Positions 6,393-12,022 of a DNA stretch of 12,022 nt are shown piece by piece. The notes beneath the pieces are model-generated. The model worked only from the letters and a program-made list of their open reading frames with translations, ran no database searches and was not told where the DNA came from. The first letter of the stretch is position 1. Each line of letters opens with the position of its first letter. Source of the DNA: Deltaproteobacteria bacterium (GTDB taxonomy: Bacteria; Desulfobacterota; GWC2-55-46); assembly GCA_021825035.1 (NCBI GenBank), contig JAKAIQ010000038.1:1-12022 (forward strand). The letters are read 5' to 3'. The position numbers were made by a program, and so were the translations under genes.

Positions 6393-6441
6393 CCCGGAAT
6401 CCCATTAATGACGCCGTTTCCTTTTTATAAAATTTTGAACG

Positions 6442-7203
6442 ATGAAACGCTTTATCACAGCCTTGCAGTTCCTTACGGTCTTCAGGGTAAAAAAAGACCT
6501 TGAGACCACCGTGGAAGAACTTGCCGCCTCCATGAGATACTTTCCCCTCGTGGGGGCCGTGCAGGGAACCATGCTTGTAGTCTCAAGCCATCTGCTCTCC
6601 GGGCTACTTCCGGGCAATGTCGTTGCAGGACTGGAGGTGTTGATCCTTGCGCTTACGAACGGCGCGCTCCACCTTGACGGCTTCGTGGACACGGTAGACG
6701 GGCTGGCAGGAGGCGGATCGGTGGAAGAGCGTTTGAGGATAATGCGCGATTCTTCGACCGGCGCCGTGGGAACGGCCTTCGTCGTCCTCCTGATACTCCT
6801 CAAGTATCTGGCCCTCGCAAATATGCCGATCGAGGCGAACAGGCCCGCGCTCTTCATGTTTCCGGTAATGGGCAGATGGGCCATGGTGCCGATGGCGCGC
6901 TGGTCGAAGTACGCGCGAAGCGGCGACGGTCTCGGCGCGGCTTTCGCCGGCAACACGACGGCAACCCTTGTGACGGCGACTGCGATAGGCGCCGTCCTGC
7001 TGGCCGTTGCCATGGGACTTATCGCGCTTCTCATCATGCTCTTTCTGGGCCTTGCCGTTTACGCAATCTCGGCCTTTTTCAGAAAAAAGCTCGGCGGGGT
7101 CACCGGAGACGTCTTCGGGTTCCAGAGCGAGGTCGCGGAGGTCCTGTTCCTCATATTCGTACTTGCCTTCTCGAGGATACTTGAAACCAACCAGTTCATA
7201 TAA
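6442..7203 (+). CDS. cobS: Adenosylcobinamide-GDP ribazoletransferase (cobalamin synthase)
   Basis: An integral membrane enzyme that joins AdoCbi-GDP and the alpha-ribazole (phosphate), giving the complete cobamide (phosphate). The 253-residue protein has the signature HLDGFVDTVDGLAGG at 77-91 (Mg2+-binding acidic motif), MRDSSTGAVG at 101-110 and GGVTGDVFGFQSEVAE at 218-233. Several hydrophobic segments fit membrane helices, at about 36-55, 62-76, 110-127, 136-150, 174-208 (probably two helices) and 232-245. The ATG at 6442 begins the usual family start (MKRFITALQFLTVF). No ribosome site is visible before it, only an AT-rich stretch. cobC follows 25 nt downstream. Confidence 0.94.
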   Translation: MKRFITALQFLTVFRVKKDLETTVEELAASMRYFPLVGAVQGTMLVVSSHLLSGLLPGNVVAGLEVLILALTNGALHLDGFVDTVDGLAGGGSVEERLRIMRDSSTGAVGTAFVVLLILLKYLALANMPIEANRPALFMFPVMGRWAMVPMARWSKYARSGDGLGAAFAGNTTATLVTATAIGAVLLAVAMGLIALLIMLFLGLAVYAISAFFRKKLGGVTGDVFGFQSEVAEVLFLIFVLAFSRILETNQFI

Positions 7204-7228
7204 ACTTTAAGGCATGGGAGTCGTAAAG

Positions 7229-7864
7229 ATGGAAGTCACGAGGCTTTATTTAATACGTCACGGTCAGGTCATAAACCACCATGAATGCCGTTACAACGGC
7301 CACTTCGACGTGGATATAACCGGGAAAGGGGCCGGCCAGATGGAGGCCCTGTCGAAACTTCTGAGCGATGAGCCGATAAAGGCCGTGTATTCAAGCGACC
7401 TCATGAGGGCCGTCAAGGGCGCCGAGATAATCGGCCGTGCGCTTAACCTGAGGCCTGTAAAAGTTCACGCGCTGAAGGAACTGAACCTCGGCAGGTGGGA
7501 GGGCCTTACCAGAGAAGAGGCCGTGAAGAAATTCCCGGAAGAGGCGGACTTCACGTTCAGGAACCTCGCCACCAGCAAAGTGAAAGGCGGGGAAAGCCTC
7601 GGGGAGCTGACGGAAAGGGTCGTCCCGGCCGTGAACGACATTATGAAAAGACATCGCGGCGAGTCGATCTGCGTCGTCGCGCACGGCGGCGTGAACAGGG
7701 TTGTACTCTGCGACGCCATGGGGCTTCCCATAGAAAACTTCTTCAGGATCGAGCAGGATTACGGGTGCCTCAACATAATCGATTATTTCGAGGACGGAGT
7801 CAAGGTCGTAAAACTTCTTAACGGCGGCCCGAACCAGGAAATGGAAGTGACCGGGTTGTATTAG
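7229..7864 (+). CDS. cobC: Alpha-ribazole phosphatase, histidine phosphatase superfamily
   Basis: Removes the 5'-phosphate from alpha-ribazole phosphate or from the cobamide phosphate, the last step of nucleotide-loop assembly. The 211-residue protein has the catalytic RHG triad at 10-12 (His11 is phosphorylated), SSDLMRA with Arg60, ELNLGRWEG with the acid Glu84 and VVAHGG with His152. Context separates it from other members of this broad family such as phosphoglycerate mutases. The ATG at 7229 is preferred over the ATG at 7214 because GGGAG lies 8 nt upstream of the former. Its stop codon is directly followed by the cbiA ATG. Confidence 0.88.
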   Translation: MEVTRLYLIRHGQVINHHECRYNGHFDVDITGKGAGQMEALSKLLSDEPIKAVYSSDLMRAVKGAEIIGRALNLRPVKVHALKELNLGRWEGLTREEAVKKFPEEADFTFRNLATSKVKGGESLGELTERVVPAVNDIMKRHRGESICVVAHGGVNRVVLCDAMGLPIENFFRIEQDYGCLNIIDYFEDGVKVVKLLNGGPNQEMEVTGLY

Positions 7865-9271
7865 ATGGATAACAAGAAAACTCATTCAGCGTTCGTAATC
7901 GCAGGGGCCGCGAGTTCCTCGGGAAAGACCGTCGTCACCCTGGGGATCATGGAGGCCCTCCGAAGGAGAGGCGTTATCGTCCAACCCTTCAAGGCAGGGC
8001 CGGACTTCATAGACCCCGGCCACCACTCCGCCCTCCTTAAAAGGCCCTCGTACAATCTCGACGGCTGGATGATGGGCAGAATCGGGGTTGAGAAGACATT
8101 TTACCGCAATCTCCCCGGCTCCGATATCGGGATAGTAGAAGGAGTTATGGGATTGTTCGACGGGAAGGATGGAGCCGGCGAGGAGGGCTCCACCGCGGAG
8201 CTTTCAAAGTTTCTCGAACTTCCTATCGCGCTTGTTATCGACGCCTCAAAAACGGCAAGGAGCGCGGGTGCGGTCGTGAAAGGGTTTGAAAGTTTCGACC
8301 CGAAAGCCGACATAAGGTGGGTCATCTTTAACAGGACAGGAAGCCCGGCGCATTGCAGGGCGCTGAGGGATGCCATGCCTGAAGGTTCGAGGATAAAGGT
8401 TCTCGGCTGCATTCCCAAAGACGAAACGCTATCGATGCCTTCGCGCCACCTCGGGCTTGTTACCTCCGAGGACATCTCGAAAGTGACGTGGCGGCGATTC
8501 GTGAAGCGCGCCGCGCGCGTCATGGAGGAGAACGTCGACCTCGACGGATTTATCGGCGAACTGAAAAGATGCGGAAAAGTGCGATCGAGAAATTTAGGGT
8601 CAAAGATTCCGCCGGCAAGGCCGCGCGCAAGCATCGCGGTGGCAAGGGACAGGGCGTTCTGCTTCTATTACAGGGAGAACCTTGAGATTCTCGAAGGCTT
8701 CGGGGCGCGACTCGTATTTTTCAGCCCCCTTGAAGACGACTCGCTCCCCGAGGGCGTAAACGGCATATACATCGGAGGCGGATACCCCGAGCTTTACGGA
8801 AGGGAACTCGAGGCGAATATTCCATTGAGAAGAGAGATAAAGGCCCTTGCAATGGGCGGCCTTCCGGTCTTTGCCGAATGCGGCGGCCTCATGTATCTCG
8901 GCAGGCGCGTCACCGACAAAGAAGGCAGGCGTTATGACCTTTGCGGCGTCTTTCCCTGGACATCGAGGATGCTGCCCAAAAGAAAGGCCCTCGGCTACAG
9001 GGAAGTGACGGTAGAACCCTGCCCGGTATTGCCGGGAGGAGGCGTTGTAAGGGGCCATGAGTACCATTACTCGGAGATATCGAAGCCTCCATCCCGTTTA
9101 AAGAGGGTCTTCAGCTTCAGCGGCAGGGACGGAGAGAAAACTCGAGAAGGTTATCTTTATAAAAATGCGCTCGCAAGCTACGTTCATGTGCACTTCGCCA
9201 GCAACAAGGCCTTCGCCGAGGGTTTTGTAGGCATGTGCGAAAAAACAAAGATCGAAGGAGCCTGTAAATGA
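7865..9271 (+). CDS. cbiA: Cobyrinic acid a,c-diamide synthase
   Basis: An ATP- and glutamine-dependent amidase that converts the a and c side chains of cobyrinic acid to amides in corrin ring synthesis. The 468-residue protein has two domains. The N-terminal dethiobiotin-synthetase-like ATPase has the P-loop AASSSGKT at 15-22, KAGPDFIDPGHH at 43-54 and EGVMGLFDG at 92-100. The C-terminal class I glutamine amidotransferase begins near 255, with YIGGGYPELYG at 302-312, the nucleophile Cys339 in FAECGGLMYLG, GHEYHYSEI at 397-405 and the catalytic His pair in YVHVHF (439-444). The start abuts the cobC stop (TAGATG), and its last four bases overlap the next gene (ATGA), so translational coupling is likely at both ends. 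Its presence shows that the cell makes the corrin ring and does not rely only on salvage; other ring genes are not in the window. Confidence 0.95.
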   Translation: MDNKKTHSAFVIAGAASSSGKTVVTLGIMEALRRRGVIVQPFKAGPDFIDPGHHSALLKRPSYNLDGWMMGRIGVEKTFYRNLPGSDIGIVEGVMGLFDGKDGAGEEGSTAELSKFLELPIALVIDASKTARSAGAVVKGFESFDPKADIRWVIFNRTGSPAHCRALRDAMPEGSRIKVLGCIPKDETLSMPSRHLGLVTSEDISKVTWRRFVKRAARVMEENVDLDGFIGELKRCGKVRSRNLGSKIPPARPRASIAVARDRAFCFYYRENLEILEGFGARLVFFSPLEDDSLPEGVNGIYIGGGYPELYGRELEANIPLRREIKALAMGGLPVFAECGGLMYLGRRVTDKEGRRYDLCGVFPWTSRMLPKRKALGYREVTVEPCPVLPGGGVVRGHEYHYSEISKPPSRLKRVFSFSGRDGEKTREGYLYKNALASYVHVHFASNKAFAEGFVGMCEKTKIEGACK

Positions 9272-10569
9272 CCCAGATAGAATCGGCAAGGAAAGGGATC
9301 TTAACCAGCGAAATGAAGGAAGTCGCAGCGGCGGAAGGCTTGGCGCCTGATTGCATAATGGATGCCATAGCCGCCGGCAAGGCCGTAATACCGAACAACA
9401 CAGGGCGCAAAGCGCGGCTCGTCGGCATAGGAAAGGGCCTCCGGACAAAAGTCAACGCCAGCATAGGCACATCCTCAGACATAATCGACGTAAAGGCGGA
9501 GGTCGAAAAGGCGTTAGCCGCGGAACGCGCCGGCGCCGACACCCTTATGGAGCTCTCCGTCGGGGGCGACCTCGACGCCATAAGAAAGGAAGTCCTCGGC
9601 GCGACGAGCCTCACGGTGGGAAGCGTCCCCCTTTATCAGGCTTTTAAAGAGGCTATAGAAAGATACCATGACCCCAACAAGCTGACCGAGGAGCTCCTCT
9701 TCGACGTCATAGAAAGGCAATGCGCCGACGGCATAGCCTTCATGGCCGTACACTGCGGCATAAACCGGCTCACCATCGAAAGACTGAACAGGCAGGGGTA
9801 CCGTTACGGCGGGCTCGTGTCGCGCGGCGGCTCGTACATGGTCGGATGGATGCTCCGTAATAACAGGGAGAACCCGCTCTACGAGAAGTTCGACAGGGTC
9901 GTTGAGATATTAAGGAAGTACGACTGCGTTTTAAGTCTCGGCAACGGGCTGCGCGCAGGCGCCGTACACGACAGCCTCGACAGGGCGCAGGTGCAGGAGC
10001 TTCTCATAAACTGCGAGCTTGCCGAACTGGGCCAGGAGATGGGCTGCCAGATGATGTGCGAGGGGCCCGGACACCTGCCCCTCGACGACATAGAGGCAAA
10101 CGTCAAGTTGCAGAAGAGGATGAGCGGGGACGCGCCCTTCTACGTCCTCGGCCCGCTCGTGACGGACGTGGCCGCCGGCTATGACCACATAACCGCGGCC
10201 ATAGGCGCTGCCGAGGCCGCGAGGTACGGAGCCGACCTCATTTGCTACGTGACCCCGGCTGAGCACCTGGCTCTTCCCTCGAAAGAAGACGTTATCGAAG
10301 GGGTACGGGCCTCAAGGATAGCCGCGCATGCCGGGGACATGGTCAAGCTCGGGAAAAAAGATAGGGATATGCTCATGGCAAAGGCCCGGCGCGACCTCAA
10401 GTGGGACGACCAGGCGCGGATCGGCCTTTTCGGCGAAAGGGCGGCCGAGATACGGAGCAGCCGCGCCCCGACCGAGCCTGATACCTGCACCATGTGCGGG
10501 AGTTTCTGCGCCCTCGACAACGTCAACGTCTACTTCAAGGACGCCATGCAGAAGGGGACTAAACGCTGA
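9268..10569 (+). CDS. bzaF: ThiC paralogue, probable 5-hydroxybenzimidazole synthase (BzaF/HbzA)
   Basis: A 433-residue radical-SAM enzyme of the ThiC superfamily. ThiC turns aminoimidazole ribotide (AIR) into the thiamin pyrimidine; its paralogue BzaF turns AIR into 5-hydroxybenzimidazole, the anaerobic precursor of the B12 lower ligand. Shared ThiC-family marks are LRTKVNASIGTS (58-69), AVHCGI (160-165), SRGGSYM (185-191), CEGPGHLPLDDIEANVKLQK (264-283), FYVLGPLVTDVAAGYDHITAAIG (291-313) and CYVTPAEHL (326-334). The C-terminal cluster motif is C407-x2-C410-x3-C414. Against what I recall of ThiC, it differs at IPNNTGRK (ThiC IPANINH), MELSVGG (MDLSTGG) and LSLGNGLRAG (LSLGDGLRPG), which favours the paralogue. 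So does its place as last gene of a B12 operon, in ATGA overlap with cbiA and with AAGGAG 7 nt before the start. Plain ThiC is the alternative. Confidence 0.78.
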   Translation: MTQIESARKGILTSEMKEVAAAEGLAPDCIMDAIAAGKAVIPNNTGRKARLVGIGKGLRTKVNASIGTSSDIIDVKAEVEKALAAERAGADTLMELSVGGDLDAIRKEVLGATSLTVGSVPLYQAFKEAIERYHDPNKLTEELLFDVIERQCADGIAFMAVHCGINRLTIERLNRQGYRYGGLVSRGGSYMVGWMLRNNRENPLYEKFDRVVEILRKYDCVLSLGNGLRAGAVHDSLDRAQVQELLINCELAELGQEMGCQMMCEGPGHLPLDDIEANVKLQKRMSGDAPFYVLGPLVTDVAAGYDHITAAIGAAEAARYGADLICYVTPAEHLALPSKEDVIEGVRASRIAAHAGDMVKLGKKDRDMLMAKARRDLKWDDQARIGLFGERAAEIRSSRAPTEPDTCTMCGSFCALDNVNVYFKDAMQKGTKR

Positions 10570-10642
10570 CATGCGGCATTCAACGCCTCATATTTCCATC
10601 GTCGGCCGAACCATCGCCTGCCGCGCATGCGCTCCCTTTTTC

Positions 10643-10671
10643 TTGACAAAAACATGCGCCTTTGGTATTGA
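10643..10671 (+). promoter_or_regulatory. Candidate promoter of comM
   Basis: A perfect -35 box TTGACA (10643-10648) is followed after 17 nt by TATTGA (10666-10671), a weak -10 box. The predicted start near 10678 gives a leader of about 70 nt. This separates comM transcription from the cobalamin operon. Confidence 0.5.
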
Positions 10672-10677
10672 TTTTTC

Positions 10678-10694
10678 AGGCCGTTCATCGGCCT
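10678..10694 (+). other. Perfect hairpin at the 5' end of the comM leader
   Basis: AGGCCG (10678-10683) and CGGCCT (10689-10694) form a six-base-pair stem with the 5-nt loop TTCAT. It coincides with the predicted transcript start of comM. It lacks a T-run and so is not a usual terminator; it may stabilise the mRNA 5' end or be incidental. Confidence 0.35.
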
Positions 10695-10747
10695 ATTTCC
10701 CATGCCGGCCTTGAGACGCTTCTCAGGGTATGTCGTTTATAAGGCTT

Positions 10748-12022
10748 ATGCTCGCTAAAGTTTTAACAGGCACCACTCTCGGTATAGACGCCTACCCTGT
10801 AGAAGTCGAGGTCGACATATCCGCAGGCCTGCCGTGTTTCTCGACCGTCGGCCTTCCCGACAACGCCGTGAAGGAAAGCAAGGACCGGGTAAGGTCAGCG
10901 ATAAAGAATTCGGGGTATTCATTCCCGGCCAAAAGAATAACCATAAACCTTGCCCCTGCCAGCGTAAAGAAAGAAGGCACCGCCTTTGACCTGCCGGTTG
11001 CCGCCGGCATACTCAAGGCCGAGGGCGTAATAACCGGCGACTCCATCGCGGATTGCCTTATCATAGGCGAACTTTCCCTGGATGGGCGTATAAAGCCTGT
11101 AAACGGCGTCCTTTCGGTAGCCGTATGCGCGAAGAAATCCCGCAAAAAACTTGTCCTTCCCATGGAAAACCGCGCGGAAGCCGCGCTCGTGGAAGGAGTT
11201 GAAGTCTTTGGCGTCGAAAGCCTCGCGGGCCTTGTGGAAATGCTGAGCGGCAGGTCTTCCCCTGAACCCTTCGGATTCGACGCGAGGGGATACTTGAGCG
11301 AGTCCGCGGCCTCCAATGCGGATATGAGCGAGGTGAAGGGGCAGGGCCACGTAAAAAGAGCGCTTGAGATAGCCGCGGCCGGGGGCCACAATGTGCTGAT
11401 GATAGGCCCGCCGGGGTCCGGCAAAACGATGCTCGCGAGGAGGCTTCCGACCATTCTTCCCGACCTTGCGCTCGACGACGCGATCGAAACGACAAAGATA
11501 CACAGCGTTGCCGGGATCCTCCCGTCCGGGGCGCCTCTCGTCGCCGAAAGGCCTTTCAGGTCTCCCCATCATACGATATCCGACGCCGGGCTGATCGGCG
11601 GAGGAAAGATCCCGAGGCCCGGAGAGGTGAGCCTCGCGCACAACGGGGTCTTATTTCTCGATGAGATGCCGGAGTTCAAAAAAAACGTGCTCGAAGTGCT
11701 AAGGCAGCCCGTCGAGGACGGATTCGTCACCATATCGAGAGCGGCCATGTCTATCACATATCCGTCGGACTTCATGCTCGTTGGCGCCATGAACCCCTGC
11801 CCCTGCGGCCATCTTGGAGATCCCGGCAAGGAGTGCTCTTGCGCTCCAATGCGGGTCATCCAGTACAGGGCGAGGCTTTCGGGCCCGCTACTCGACCGCA
11901 TAGACATCCACTGCGATGTCCCGGCCATACGGTTCAGGGAGCTTTCGAGTGACACCGAGGCCGAGGCCTCCGGCGTCATCAAAAAAAGGGTCGAAGCGGC
12001 AAGGACCATACAGGCAGGCAGA
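10748..12022 (+). CDS. comM: ComM/YifB-family AAA+ ATPase (Mg-chelatase-like), 3' end cut by window
   Basis: Translated by hand; 425 codons run to the last base of the window, about 85 short of the usual 505-515. Order: an N-terminal Lon-protease-like (ChlI fold) domain at about 1-165 with LGIDAYPVEVEVDISAGLP and VGLPDNAVKES; then the AAA+ domain with the Walker A GPPGSGKT at 220-227, RPFRSPHHTISDAGLIGGG at 268-286, the Walker B FLDEMPEF at 303-310, AMNPCPCGHLGD at 347-358 with the Cys-rich CPCG...CSC segment, and SGPLLDRIDIH at 378-388 including the conserved Arg. Characterised ComM proteins are hexameric helicases that promote branch migration during natural transformation. The ATG at 10748 is preferred because MLAKV is the usual family start; an in-frame ATG at 10730 would add six residues. 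Despite the 'magnesium chelatase' label, it has no part in cobalt insertion. Confidence 0.93.
   Translation, partial: MLAKVLTGTTLGIDAYPVEVEVDISAGLPCFSTVGLPDNAVKESKDRVRSAIKNSGYSFPAKRITINLAPASVKKEGTAFDLPVAAGILKAEGVITGDSIADCLIIGELSLDGRIKPVNGVLSVAVCAKKSRKKLVLPMENRAEAALVEGVEVFGVESLAGLVEMLSGRSSPEPFGFDARGYLSESAASNADMSEVKGQGHVKRALEIAAAGGHNVLMIGPPGSGKTMLARRLPTILPDLALDDAIETTKIHSVAGILPSGAPLVAERPFRSPHHTISDAGLIGGGKIPRPGEVSLAHNGVLFLDEMPEFKKNVLEVLRQPVEDGFVTISRAAMSITYPSDFMLVGAMNPCPCGHLGDPGKECSCAPMRVIQYRARLSGPLLDRIDIHCDVPAIRFRELSSDTEAEASGVIKKRVEAARTIQAGR

Noticed and set aside
10621..10645. Terminator after the bzaF-like gene
   Set aside because: GCGCATGCGC (10623-10632) is a perfect palindrome followed by a T-rich stretch, but as a hairpin it leaves only a 3-bp stem with a 4-nt loop. 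Not a convincing terminator.
10748..12022. Mg-chelatase-like protein beside B12 genes as a cobalt chelatase subunit
   Set aside because: The N-terminal Lon-like domain, the MLAKV start and the AAA+ motifs identify the ComM/YifB family. It also has a separate candidate promoter.
1..12022. Mobile element, CRISPR array, tRNA or phage gene
   Set aside because: No transposase or integrase motifs, no regular direct repeats and no tRNA-like cloverleaf were seen on either strand.

Overview
This 12 kb window appears to come from an anaerobic bacterium of moderate-to-high GC content. Frequent ATA (Ile) and AGG (Arg) codons, and the gene content, suggest a Desulfobacterota/deltaproteobacterial or related lineage. 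The lineage is an inference, because no rRNA or other taxonomic marker is present.

Left part (1-2562, minus strand). Four genes run leftward, in transcription order: a GntR/FCD-family regulator, a small 88-residue protein of unknown function, an RluD-family 23S rRNA pseudouridine synthase, and pgeF (laccase-domain/YfiH family, cut by the window start). The regulator gene has a good sigma70-like promoter whose -10 box lies inside a perfect 7-1-7 palindrome. Its predicted start site is almost at the ATG, which suggests autoregulation and a leaderless transcript.

Middle part (2761-10569, plus strand). This is a cobamide (vitamin B12-type) locus. A TIM-barrel protein of the AP-endonuclease-2/sugar-isomerase superfamily comes first, and its position suggests the cobamide-remodelling hydrolase CbiR. 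A cobalamin riboswitch follows, with a clear intrinsic terminator and a mutually exclusive antiterminator. Behind it lie cobA/btuR (corrinoid adenosyltransferase), cobU, cobT, cobS, cobC (together the nucleotide-loop assembly set), cbiA (corrin a,c-diamide synthase) and a ThiC paralogue that is best read as 5-hydroxybenzimidazole synthase (bzaF/hbzA).

How the genes fit together. CbiR would strip the lower nucleotide from scavenged cobamides, giving AdoCbi-phosphate. CobA adenosylates corrinoids, CobU activates cobinamide(-P) to the GDP form, BzaF makes a benzimidazole from the purine intermediate AIR, CobT converts the base to its alpha-riboside phosphate, CobS joins the two halves and CobC removes the phosphate. 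CbiA belongs to de novo corrin synthesis. The riboswitch would shut the cobA-bzaF genes off when cobalamin is sufficient, while the cbiR-like gene lies upstream of it.

Right part (10748-12022, plus strand). After a 178-nt gap with its own candidate promoter, comM (YifB/Mg-chelatase-like AAA+ helicase) begins and runs off the window. I see no tRNA, rRNA, CRISPR array, insertion sequence or phage gene. The components are mostly known families; the less ordinary points are the remodelling-plus-ligand-synthesis arrangement, the riboswitch platform, the leaderless regulator promoter and the uncharacterised small protein.
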